Source of the DNA: Didymodactylos carnosus
Taxonomy: Eukaryota > Rotifera > Eurotatoria > Philodinida > Philodinidae
Length of the DNA: 53,848 bases
Direction of reading: 5' to 3'
Assembly (NCBI GenBank): GCA_905250885.1
Contig: CAJNOQ010000352.1
Span: 1-53,848 of the forward strand
The notes beneath the pieces were generated by a model, which saw only the letters and a list, made by a program, of their open reading frames with translations, searched no databases and was not told the DNA's origin. The translations under genes and the position numbers were made by a program. Each line of letters opens with the position of its first letter. Positions within the stretch are counted from its first letter, which is position 1. This document shows, in pieces, positions 10,930-21,149 of this stretch.

Positions 10930-12898
10930 ATGAAAAAAGAGGGGGGTACCCTTAACGCGTTCATTTTTCTCCTAACTGGCTTTTGTTTTCCTGGTCGTTG
11001 ACACATATTTTACAGTCATACTCGTATACCACTTTTTTGCCAGTTGACAACTTGGCTTTTCTTAAACTGTTGATATTTTTACTTTCTTCGTTCATCGGAA
11101 TATCGAAAAAAAAGTAGCTAAACGCCAGTAGCTATAGTCATACGGAAAAAACAGTATTCCAAACAGTTGACCGCATAACGATAAACACGAGTTGATTGTA
11201 TAAATGTGTGCCGACGAATGAGGAAAAAAATTAATCAGTCGAAATTAAACTAACGTTCATTAAGATGTTCATTCCGTTTTAAAATTAATATAAACGTCAC
11301 CTGATGCAGTTGATATGTTTAACAACACACATAATGATTCTGTACCTGCACAACTTATTTCAACACTCAGTACCGTATGCAAAAAGAAAAACAAAAAGAA
11401 CTCACAATATAAAATCAAGAACGTGAAGCAGGATAACATAGTGCCAAATTTATGCACATAAAACTCGAAGGACGGATGAGAATGAAACGAAAAATTTTTC
11501 ATAGACGGCACCATCACTTTCTCTTCTTGGTTTAGCGTTGAGTGAAAAAGAAACAGGAAAAAATGGAACGATAAGAAAAAAAATGAGTTAAAACTACTAC
11601 AATATATATATACTGACAACTAAATGATTCTAATAAATCTAGATTCTTTTCTTTTGCAGGCCAACTTCATTGTCACGCCAATGAATGTCCAATGTTCAGA
11701 GAAGTTTGGGTTCACGACATACATTTCTAATAAAGGCAGTTCTATTTTCTTTCTGTTCATTTGCAATTCTCTGTTGTGTTTGACACGTGTGTCATAAATA
11801 TTAAATGACGATTAAAAATGACAAAGATGGGGGAAATATACGGAGGCACACAACATCGTGCAAATTCGTATTTATTTACCGAAAGAGAATCGTATTACAA
11901 ATCAAACCTTGCATAGGACAGAAAGAAGCCGGTAACAGACTGAGACAGAAATAAATGAATGTCCATTTAGATAAGAAAGAACTAGATGCCAATACCCCAA
12001 TACCCTTCGGGAAGATTGAAAAGTCGACTGAGTGAAACAGTAAACAGACGACATTTGAACGTCCAGAAAGTCATAACTGTTTACGTATCTTCTACGGCAT
12101 GTTATCCATATTGACATATCAGCTGATTCATTATCGTGTCATAAATTCTACTATATCATATCCAGCGCTGTAGCATATATTACACTATGAAATGAATCAC
12201 GTGGCGATTAATTATCTCATAGAAAAAACGATAGTTTTCTAAAAAATATACTGATTTTATGGCACTAATTACAGAATAACTAAAGCAAATATCCGAAAAC
12301 TTACTTCAGTTGTGTCATCTCCGATCCCTGCACTTTCGAATCATCTTTTTCCAAATCTGCACGATTAGAGATAATTAAGAACGAGTAGCTGACTCGAATG
12401 CCGAAATACAGTGTGAAAAAAAAGAAGAATTTTGCTAGGCAGTACTGGGGTGAAAAGCAATAAGTCTCCTTAAATTTCAGTTAGTCAACTTACAACGAGA
12501 TTATGCAAGTTTGCATCATATTTATTCCCTTGAAAAAAACTGAATCATTCATTGAAAATGATGAATAACGAAGCAGAGAAGCGAAAATAAATGATGAATA
12601 AAAGGAGTGAAGCAGACAACTTGAAAAAGACGGAAGTCAAAAGTTCAAACGGTTGACCTTAGACTATTGACGAACCCGCAATAGGCTAGTCGATTAAAAA
12701 TACATGCATATGTATTGAAATTTCATCTGTTATTTTGTGATGTTGTACATGGTAAACAATAGCTGAGCAAGATTAAATTAAAAACTTACGTAAGATACGC
12801 ACACATTCACAAAACTAGATTTAGACTCTACTTGATTTAAGCAGGATCGACTGACTGATACATCTTTTTTAAAATTAAAAATTCTTGTTGTATTTTAG
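10930..12898. other. Intergenic, no supported gene
   Basis: AT-rich sequence with short open frames dominated by Phe/Ser/Leu translation. A 3' splice-like TTTTGCAG near 11660 is followed by a short open stretch with two Cys and two His. I could not connect it to any other exon and do not call it. Confidence 0.55.
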
Positions 12899-13266
12899 AT
12901 AAAGAATATGCACGGTGTCGACCATCCGGATCCTGCTAGACTTTATGACCTACCTAAGACTCACAAAGACGGTTTACCTTTAAGACCTATTCTTTTAGCG
13001 ACCGGGACATATAATTATCCACTAGGTCAAGTTTTAGCTGGCAGACTGGCACATCTATATGATGGCAAATATTCTGCGAAGATACTTTTCATTTTATTGA
13101 TCAAATTTCTAAACTTTCTTCTGACATAACAGGCTGCAAAATGGTATCTTCTGATGTCATGAACTTATTTACCAAAGTATCGCTAACATTTGCTACTAAT
13201 ATTATCCTCGATAAATTTTATTTAGTTCATGATAAACTAAATGTTCTAAATGCTCGTCATGCATAG
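12899..13266 (+). pseudogene. Penelope-like element reverse transcriptase fragment, frameshifted
   Basis: From 12899 the frame reads through LYDLPKTHKDGLPLRPILLA and TGTYNYPLGQ. This matches the start of Penelope-like reverse transcriptases (PKxHK, then RPI, then an ATGTYNY-type segment). A single missing base near 13078-13083 breaks the frame. The next frame continues DTFHFIDQISKLSSDITGCK and then SSDVMNLFTKV, which is RT motif A with its catalytic Asp, and ends at TAG 13264-13266. The rest of the RT (including the YxDD-type motif) and any GIY-YIG endonuclease are absent. The copy is a dead, doubly truncated fragment of about 120 codons. Penelope-like elements are abundant in rotifers (established knowledge). 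The placement is by motif only. Confidence 0.8.
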
Positions 13267-13454
13267 GTTAAAGTCATAATAATTTCAAGTCACTACAGTG
13301 ACGCAGCCACAGGGGGGATTGTGGGAATCGATCTGTCATTGCGAAGAAGAGGAACCTCTCAAAGCAATAGATCGTTTTTGGACTCAAACTACTATGTAAG
13401 ATAAATCCTAGTGAGCTATGAAAAATCTCAAAAGAGTTCGATTTTCTCAGGGCT
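13267..13454. other. Spacer between retroelement fragment and GAGTC array
   Basis: No feature recognised. An ACAGGGGGGATTGTGGGA patch near 13309 is locally G-rich. Confidence 0.5.
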
Positions 13455-13562
13455 AGACGAGTCAAGCTATTTTTGGAGTCGAGTCGAGCCCGAGTCATTT
13501 CATAGCGATTTCGAGTCAAGTCAAGTCGAGTCACCAGTGTTGTCGAGTCGAGTCGAGTCAAT
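13455..13562. repeat. GAGTC pentamer array (interrupted)
   Basis: Runs such as GTCGAGTCGAGTC and GAGTCAAGTCAAGTCGAGTC are seen directly. A second, weaker patch of the same words lies at 14015-14080 (ACTCGAGTCAAACAGTCGAG). The 450 bp between them looks like an insertion that split an originally continuous array. Confidence 0.85.
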
Positions 13563-13750
13563 ATTATTTTTCTGTTTTGTTCCGAGTACTATTTATTTTT
13601 ATAGAGAACGTTAACTACAATTTTTCGATATTCGTTATCTACTTCTTAATTTTTATACACAAACTTTTCTCTTTTATACAGCTTCACATCGAAGTAAAAA
13701 AAACATCTTGTTTTATATCTAAATATCTTGACTTGAACCTGTTTACAGCC

Positions 13751-13817
13751 ACGAAGAACAAGACAGCAATAATCAGTCGTTGTCTCTTTAACACTTTGTC
13801 TCCGTCTTGTTCTTCGT
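13751..13817. repeat. Perfect 14-bp inverted repeat, 39-bp loop
   Basis: ACGAAGAACAAGAC (13751-13764) is the exact reverse complement of GTCTTGTTCTTCGT (13804-13817). It sits about 70 bp upstream of the candidate hammerhead motif, inside the block that interrupts the GAGTC array. Confidence 0.85.
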
Positions 13818-13875
13818 CAGCACTATTACACATGTATATACTCTAATTAATTATATGTTCTTCACATTTATTCTA

Positions 13876-13934
13876 TTCTTGTCTGACGAAGGCGTCTTTG
13901 ACGTTGAAACGTAACAATAAAATAAAACAAGAAA
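13876..13934 (+). ncRNA. Candidate hammerhead ribozyme remnant
   Basis: CTGACGA (13883-13889, fits the CUGANGA core) is followed by a stem-loop GGCGTC-TTT-GACGTT and then GAAAC (13906-13910, the GAAA core). Flanking TTCTTGT (13876-13882) can pair with ACAAGAA (13928-13934) as stem I. A clear stem III and cleavage triplet are not obvious, so it may be inactive. Hammerhead motifs are known at the ends of Penelope-like elements, and a fragment of such an element lies 620 bp upstream. That context raises the odds. No structure prediction was run. Confidence 0.45.
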
Positions 13935-14014
13935 GAGTATTCAGAAATAACCCAAATTTATACAAGAGGAAATGTATGCAAAGCAGTTAGTGAATAGAAT
14001 TTTTTTCGAATGAA

Positions 14015-14080
14015 TGACTCGAGTCAAACAGTCGAGTCAACGTCTTTCAATTTTCGAGTCCGAGCAAGTCAGAGTCATTA
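14015..14080. repeat. Second GAGTC-word patch
   Basis: Contains GACTCGAGTC (a perfect palindrome), AGTCGAGTCAACG, TCGAGTCCGAG and AGTCAGAGTC. It has the same word family as 13455-13562. Confidence 0.7.
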
Positions 14081-14470
14081 AAAAAACGCGTCGCCCATTA
14101 CTGCATTTTCTGGGCTTCCGGTGTGGAGTTATGAATTTTGTTCGTTTTCTTGGAAAAAACACTGATAGTAAAAATTTGATTTCTCGATGACGAGCTGTGA
14201 TAAAAGCACATATTTATACTATGGCTACTAGAAATAGCAGTCTTGCTCTGGTGCAGGTTTAACATTCATCACTTACCACCTCCCAGAGATATTGTTTTTT
14301 TTATTCGAACGAGAAATAATGACGCTACATACACACTATTGCTCCTCTATTCAAGCAACAATGGAGCTGTTACTTTAACCGTCGATACCCAAGGTGACGA
14401 TCCAGACTTCAAGAAAGTTTGAGCACACTCGCTTACTTCGTGATAGCGATATCAATTCTACACTCTAAAA
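14081..14470. other. No gene recognised
   Basis: Unremarkable AT-rich sequence. No motif could be supported. Confidence 0.5.
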
Positions 14471-14760
14471 AAGAAAGCGTATGCTAGAAACCCCAACCGC
14501 TTCGAAAACCCTTTCGAAAACTCTTTTCTGTACTCTAGATGATCTGCAAAACCCCTTTCCGTATTCGAGAATACACGTCAAGCATTGAGACTTTTAGTTT
14601 TAGGAAATACCTTTTCGGGTATTTGAATTATCTTCTATAAAACTTTTCGGTTTCTGCAAGATCGAAAACTCCGTAGAATTTAGAAAACATCTTTTCGATT
14701 GTATTAAACTTATTTTGGAAACCCTTTTCCGTTTTGGAAAGTAACGTTTTCTTGTTCTTT
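14471..14760. repeat. Degenerate TTCGAAAACCCTTT array
   Basis: Words such as CTTCGAAAACCCTTTCGAAA recur with decay (AAAACCCCTTTCCG, GGAAACCCTTTTCCG). Related patches lie at about 15560-15790 (inverse sense: AAAGGGTAAC, GAGTTTTCGAAAATG, CTTTCGAAAACTATTTG) and 16090-16210 (TTTCGAAAACCCTCTCGAAA). The inverse sense of the second patch hints that the whole 14.47-15.79 kb block is a decayed inverted duplication, but I could not align long arms. Confidence 0.55.
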
Positions 14761-15350
14761 TATTCGAACGCACAAAAAAAAGAAAGCAGAAAAGTAAGAG
14801 GAAGATTCAGAAATCCCATTTCCCTTTTGCAGCACGCTTTCCACTCTCCTAATTTAAATTGCTCTAACAAACTATTTGTAATTCCTCGCTAGCGAAATGC
14901 GTAAAAGATTGAATCAACAAATAATTTTCCTACTTTTCTGCGAAGAAAAAACTTCGAACATGAAGCAGAACGCCTAAAAGTTCTCGCATGGATAAAGAAA
15001 ATGTTGCAGTGTCTTATGTCAGACTTCTGTCTATTTTAAATTTATCTTCTTACTAGTAGTAACTAAGTCTCAATATAAATATTATTTATATTTTTTTCAT
15101 TCTTTGTTCTATAATAATATTTATATTTTTTAAACATTATGCTCTATCGGGTAAGTTCAAGCTGCATATTCTATGCGAGTATGACTCTTAAAATTCATTG
15201 GATTTCTTCATTTTCTTTGCTAGTATTCGATAAGAGTTCGCAGATTCTCTTAAAAATTCTGGCTAAACCATCCGTAGATAAAGTGATTACATATTTCTGG
15301 ACGGATCCTGTCTCCTTTTTCAATACTTTTGATAATACTTTTGAAACAGC
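14761..15350. other. No gene recognised
   Basis: AT-rich. Short open frames (for example 15139-15354) show no known motif. Confidence 0.5.
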
Positions 15351-15438
15351 ATGAAGGAAAGATCTGATTTTGAAAATGCTCAGCGTACAATTCTGAACAT
15401 TTTTTCTCTAGGATGAACATTTCAGATCTTTCCTTCAT
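15351..15438. repeat. Perfect 17-bp hairpin, 54-bp loop
   Basis: ATGAAGGAAAGATCTGA (15351-15367) is the exact reverse complement of TCAGATCTTTCCTTCAT (15422-15438). It contains the palindrome AGATCT. It is not followed by a T-run typical of a terminator and lies in the TTCGAA-rich block. Confidence 0.9.
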
Positions 15439-15559
15439 AATCGAAACGATTATCGGTTATTCTTCGATTAACCGATTAAAAGTCGAAACCAGTGTATGCT
15501 TAAAAGTAATCATGAGTTACGAGAAAAAGATTACATAAACTTTCTTTTCAGAGATCGAT

Positions 15560-15790
15560 CATGAATGGGTTTCCGAGAACGAGTTTACAAACGGAGTAAG
15601 AAGGTTTTTGAAAGGGTAACAGAACTCACGAAAACCTTTTTAAAGAGTTTTCGAAAATGTTACTATAGGATATCCTTTTAGGTATTCGGAAGTTCGAATA
15701 CTCTTTCGAAAACTATTTGAAGAGTATTCGAGGACAAAATTGAACTGAATAAAAAAGAGTATTCAAACAGGATAAGCGTTTTCGAGAGAT
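15560..15790. repeat. Second TTCGAA-rich degenerate array
   Basis: Repeated words GAAGGTTTTTGAAAGGGT, GAGTTTTCGAAAATG, GAATACTCTTTCGAAAAC and GAAGAGTATTCGAGG are seen. It is the inverse-sense relative of the array at 14471-14760. Confidence 0.5.
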
Positions 15791-16735
15791 CGATCTGATT
15801 TGTGAACATCTGCAATTACATAATATCTAGATGTTCAGATCTTCAGCCATCTTCCTGTTTTCTTTCACGATGGCGAATTTCAATGGATGACTCACTCTCA
15901 TATCTCCTCTCCGCATACCCTTTTCCCCATTTTCAGAAGAATGCATATTTCCAATTTATACTGGAAAAAATCAAGCTTTTGGAGGAGACTGGTCTGAATA
16001 TCTAAAGATCTCAATGCAGAATCTGAATATCTAATAATTCCAAACAAAATCCAGGTTTTTAAAGTCATAATTGTGAAAATCAGACCTTACTGGTTTTCGA
16101 TCTTTCGAAAACCCTCTCGAAACGTACTCACGGGAACCCAAAAAAGTATTATATAGTAACATTTTTGAAAATTATTTTTAAGTTTTCGCGAACATTCTTT
16201 TGTTTTACAATGTGCGCAGAAAAAGGAAAATTACAAATAAAGCAAAATATGGGCCAATAATAATAAAATATTCCTTGAAAAAGATAAGAAAAAGTAGGAA
16301 CAAGAACAAGAGTGGTATGTTGTTTCTCCTTCTCTCTTCAAAATATGTATTAGTCATATGAAACTGTGTAAATCAAGACTAAAGAAAGAAGAGGAATAAA
16401 AAGAATAGTACGATGAATAAATGGTGGTGTTATTATAATGAATAGAAAATGGAATAATAATAAAAGGGATTGATAAGACCTCTTATTCGATCTCAATATC
16501 CCTCCTGTGTAGAACGATTAACAGATGTAACCATAAAATATCTGTTTCTAATATTCGTTTTTAGGTAATCCCATCTTTCTTGTACGTCCACCCGAACCCT
16601 TGATGCAAGAGACAGAAATGCGAACGAGCTTTGAGAGTTTTGAGCAAAAAAGCCATGATTAATTATCATCATTAATAATGGTTTCCGTATCCAGTATTTT
16701 CCTTTCATTAACATAATCTGTTTCGATAATAATAA
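15791..16735. other. No gene recognised
   Basis: Contains a third small TTCGAA patch near 16090-16210. Near 16468-16504 lies an imperfect palindrome GGGATTGATAAGACCTCTTA ending in ATCTCAATATCCC. Its word GATAAGA is also found at the ends of the giant palindrome that follows. No coding signal was found. Confidence 0.5.
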
Positions 16736-17261
16736 GGACGGGGGTCGATAAGAGGCAAAATCGGCCCCCTCTCAGATCAAGCTCATATTCATACAAGTCT
16801 GATGTAGTTTTTCTCCGTGATTAAAACTAGCATCTCAAAAAAACCATTTTCAGCCCCCCTGGCAAAAATTCCGCATCCAAACTTTTCTCCCCTTAAATGA
16901 ACTTTATTTAGAGTATTTTCCCCATTTCTTCCCTTTGCTCAAAGCAAACCTCAACTACTGTATATCATTCGATACAGAACTTCACGGGCTACAAAATGAT
17001 ATATATAATATTGAGAACAAATGTAGCGTGGGTGTCCTAACACTAGAAATACTAGCCTCGACCTCCACAAATCCATAGGTCAACAGCGTTCATCGCTTAT
17101 ATTGTCCGGTCAGTTTATCGTTAACCACGCCACTTTATATATCATTCGACAGAGAATTTTACGGGCTTCAAAATTGCGTATTAATAAGTATTTGAAAAAT
17201 ATGCCTACATGGACGAATAGTTGAAATATGTGGCCGATATAATGATTTTCAACTATCTCAG

Positions 17262-17794
17262 CCCTAGTGAAACTTCTTGTAACCAAGATCTTGACTTCTT
17301 GAATTTTTTCAGTAAGATCTTGATTCAAGATCTTGGTAGGAAAATATAAGAAGTCAAGATCTTGAGCATCTTGTAATTTCTTGACTTCTTGTACCAAGAT
17401 CTTGAAAATTCTTGAATCATCGTTTTGTCTTACATTCTTGTGCAAATATAAGTGCGAATATTTTCACACTTAGAATAACTTAGAATTTTTTTCCTTCTTG
17501 ACCATAGTTGTTTAAGAAAGAATGTATGACTCTATATGGCCGTATATTCGATGGCTACGACTGTGATAAATAAAAACAAAATGTAAAGAAAATTTGTCAC
17601 ACAAGCTCTTGCAACATCTTGAGTGGCTTCACTCAAGATCTTGAAATTTCTTAACCCAAGATCTTGGCCAAGATCTTGAGTGCAATGTTCAAGAATCCAA
17701 GATCTTGACTTCTTGGTGTTTTTTCCAAGATCTTGTGACATTTCTTAACCCAAGATCTTGGCCAAGATCTTGGGTACAAGAAGTTTCACTAGGG
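17262..17794. mobile_element. 533-bp nested DNA element with CAAGATCTTG subterminal arrays
   Basis: The termini are long inverted repeats: CCCTAGTGAAACTTCTTGTA at the left, and the same 20 bases read from the right end, followed in both by CCAAGATCTTG. Eleven exact copies of the 10-bp palindrome CAAGATCTTG are present, in two clusters (starts 17284, 17326, 17355, 17395; then 17634, 17657, 17669, 17698, 17726, 17751, 17763), plus one 9-of-10 copy at 17313. A centre of about 230 bp has none. The dinucleotide AG flanks both sides. The opposite arm of the palindrome shows the uninterrupted site (CTATCTAAGCGCTTT), so the insertion boundaries are read directly. No transposase. Superfamily uncertain; subterminal repeats and a 2-bp duplication would be compatible with a CACTA-like group. 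Confidence 0.85.
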
Positions 17795-17841
17795 AGTGCT
17801 TTAACACTCCTTTGGTAAGTTTTCTGCCATAATGAAAAATT

Positions 17842-17978
17842 ATGTATTTTGCGAAAACATACCATTGGATAGCCCTTGAAAATCTCTACAAAGTGAGCTG
17901 ATCAGAACATCCAAAAAGGTGGGTCCAGTCATTAAAGATATGGAAAAGAAGAGTTGGGGTATTATCTATGTAGTACTG
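17842..17978. other. 137-bp block present only in the left palindrome arm
   Basis: Between AATGAAAAATTA and TGTCATTATC the left arm has about 137 bases with no counterpart in the right arm, where the same flanks are adjacent. Either an insertion in the left arm or a deletion in the right one. No terminal repeats are evident. Confidence 0.6.
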
Positions 17979-19160
17979 TGTGTCATTATCACAAGAAGAA
18001 ATTCTTTTTGATATTTTGGCAACAGCTGAAACCAATCTAAATACTGTTTTGAATAGTCGGAACATTTTTTCTATTAGATGTGGTAATTACTGTCGTTTAA
18101 TGAGAAAAGTTGATAATAGGGTTTTTGGAAAACCTGTCCGCTGGAAAACCAAGTTCTTGTTCTTTTGCCAGAAAATTTTTTAATCCATATAGCCTGATAG
18201 AGCATACTATTCTTAGTAAAACAAGATATGTTCCGGCTGTGTATAATGATTTTTCACGCAAGTACACTCGATTTAGAAAGGGCTACAAAGACCGTGAAAA
18301 TTAGCAAAAGATTCCAGTTAAAAATCGTTATAAACAGCCAGAACATATCTCGTTTTACTCAGAATTGTATGCTCTATCAGGCCATGTGCCTTGAAAAATT
18401 TTCTGACAAAAGAACAAGAACTTGGTTTTCCAGCGGACAGGTTTTCCAAAAACCCTATTATCAACTTTTCTCATTAAACGATAATAATCACCACATCTAA
18501 TAGAAAAATGTTCCGACTATTCAAAACAGTATTTAGATTGGTTTCAGCTGTTGCTAAAATGTCAAAAAGAAATAATTTAACATTATGACACAATTTTTCA
18601 TTATGGCAGAAACTTACCAAAGGAGTATTTAAAGCGCTTAGATAGTTGAAAATCATTATATCGGCCACGTATTTCAACTATTCGTCCATGTGGGCATATT
18701 TTTCAAAGACCTATTAATACTCAATTTTGAAGCCCGTGAAATTCTCTATCTAATGATATATAAAGTGGTGTGGTTAACGATAAACTGGTTGGACAATATA
18801 AGCGATAAACGCTGTTGACCTATGGATTTGTGGAGGTGAGGGCTAGTATTTCTCGTGTTAGGATACCCGCGCCCCAGTTGCTCTCAATATTATATATATC
18901 ATTTTGTAGCCCGCGAAATTCTCTATCGAATGATGTACAGTAGTTCAGATTTTCTTTGGGCAAAGAGGAGAAACTGGGAAAATATACTAAATAAAGTTCA
19001 TTAAAGGGGAGAAAAGTTTGGATGCGGAATTTTTTCCAGGGGGACTGAAAATGGTTTTTTTGAGATGCTAGTTTTAATCAGCGAGAAAAACTACATCAGA
19101 CTGGTGAATATGAGCTTGATCTGAGAGGAGGCCGATTTTACCTCTTATCGACCCCCGTCC

Positions 19161-21149
19161 TTTCGGGGAAAATCGATAAAAGAAAAAAACATTCTTCTAC
19201 AACCGATTATAATTACGAAGAGTTTTAATTATAGACACTTGATAGAGCTTCTTAAGGGCTACCAAATAGCGATCTTCTTGTTTTTGTTTGGTTTCGCAAA
19301 ATATGAAGGACTAAAATTGAAAAAGTTGTTTTTTGGATTGCAAAGTAATTGAGATTGAAGCTTCGCAGCATTTCTTCTATATTCTTATATCTTTACAGTA
19401 TATTAAAAAAGGTTTGGTATATATTTTGTAAAGAATTTCACGGTGCACCTTTTAAGAAAACAATAAAGCCTAGAGGATAAAATTCAACTGAGATATGAGG
19501 GAAATACTAAGTGACCGATTGATTAAGGACCACCCGATATATCATAAAGGGGAATCAAATTTCTCCAGCAGATGAAAAGTATCCGATAAAATGAGGTATT
19601 TTGCTCAAAATATTAACTTAGAAGTGCAAGATGTAGGTTCGAAATCACCTGTGACCTTAAAAAATTTTCAAATATCTCAGTTAAGGGCCCCCCCCCTCAG
19701 AAATTATCTCCGACACCGTGCATCCGATCGTGACGAAACTTTCCATAAATGTTCGGCACAATGAGTTACGGGAATGAAAAAATTCTTTTGTCTCCAAGTC
19801 TTACGGTTTAGGAGTTTTCCGGAGATCAAGGTCCAAAAAGGACTCTGAACGGCGTCCCAAGATTTTTTAATATACTTCAAGCTGGAGAGTTCGGGTTTGT
19901 TTTATTTTAAACTAGACACCTAACTACATCGACTGACCGGCGCCGATCATACAGAGTTGTGCGAGGTCTTATTTTGATCAGAATCTGTCTACTTCCAGAA
20001 TCTGTATTGCTTTCCGTTACAAAACTGATTTTTCAATTGCAGGAAAGGTCAGAAGAGTGTTACAAGAGAAAAACTGACTGACGAAAGACTCTTCTGAGGT
20101 GATCAAATGCTTCTCTAATTAAAGCTAGTAAGTCCAAGCTAGTAAATATCAAACAACGGGAGTTATGGAAATATTAATCTCAAGTAGAGAATATGTGACT
20201 TTTTCTTCAGATTTTTTGATGACAAACTTTATTTGAGCCAGACAGAAACTGTCGCCTAAAAAATCAGTTGTTAACATCCCACAATGGTGCTAAAATAGCG
20301 TAGAGACGAACACCGTAAAGTTAAAAACCTGTCACTTTTAAATATTAATATGATTCCAGTTTAAAACTCTAAATATGGTCAAATATTACTTAGCCAATTA
20401 ATAACTTAGTAACTATTTAACAAATATTGGATGAGTTATTAATGGGCATTAAATAAACAATTAATTACACTGTTTTCGACATTCTGAGTAAGTATAAATC
20501 TCAAAAGGTTTACAAAATCTCAACAAATCTGCCACAGAAAATTCCTATGGTTCTTCTGATAAAAATCCGAGTTTTCTCTTTCAACGATATCGCAAAGCAC
20601 AGATTTTTATTAGATGAAATAGAGGAGTTTTCCTAGCAATAGATCGCTCGTCGTTCCTCGCAAGATCTTGTAGGATTTTTCAAATTTTTTCCAGTAGGCC
20701 TCCATTGAAAATAAAAAATTCTCAAAACTTAAGGTTGAAATTTATGATAACTCATGACGTGGGCTCACCGCAGGTATACTCAAGCTTTTTCTAATAGATT
20801 CTATTTCAGTATGAGATAGATTAAGCGCTTGCTTCAAACCACGATTTGGGCTTTCAGTTCACCATCTGAACCTGATAATAAGGAATGAAGAATGAGAAGC
20901 TCATCGAAATGTTTACTCTCTAGTTGTTGTAGTTCAGTTTGTATTTCAGAAACTTATGCTGAGTAGCAAATTATGTCGTGATCTTTGTGTAATGACTCTT
21001 AAAAACACAGAACAGCCTTGTTATTTGATTTTTAAAAAACAAGAAAATCTTTTTTAATTGACTGTGAAAATGTATAAGTTTAAGACTCAGCAAGATCGCG
21101 TAACGTAACGCTATCTGAATAACATTTGATTGAAAGCAGCTAGAGACCA
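19161..21149. other. Intergenic, no supported gene
   Basis: Includes a short C-run near 19689 within GGGCCCCCCCCCTCAG and, to its right, a relatively GC-richer stretch to about 19950 without an open frame. It probably contains old transposon debris, but I could not pair it with another copy in the window. Confidence 0.5.

Larger units (their letters stand above)
16736..19160. repeat. Giant palindrome, about 1-kb arms with 63-bp loop
   Basis: The left arm starts GGACGGGGGTCGATAAGAGG at 16736. The right arm ends with the reverse complement at 19160. The arms pair at roughly 85-90% by eye from both ends inwards to a centre at about 18256-18318. The outer segments are 16736-17259 with 18636-19160; the inner segments are 17797-18255 with 18319-18635. 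The left arm is longer because it carries two extra blocks, 17262-17794 and 17842-17978. No protein of known family is encoded. An open frame of 67 codons appears in each arm simply because the arms are copies. Outside the arms no perfect target duplication is visible. Confidence 0.9.

Noticed and set aside
11660..11730. Short open stretch after TTTTGCAG with a CH...C pattern
   Set aside because: Only about 23 codons, no partner exons on either side, and the Cys/His spacing fits no zinc-finger class I know.
17980..18677. Two similar 67-codon open frames in opposite orientation
   Set aside because: They are the same stretch in the two arms of the giant palindrome, with frame breaks and no known domain.
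19630..19650. GGTTCGAAATCACC resembling a tRNA B box
   Set aside because: No A box or acceptor stem in the preceding 60-80 bases.
20083..20110. CTGACTGACGAAAGACTC as a second hammerhead core
   Set aside because: No stem II followed by a GAAA core element at the required spacing.
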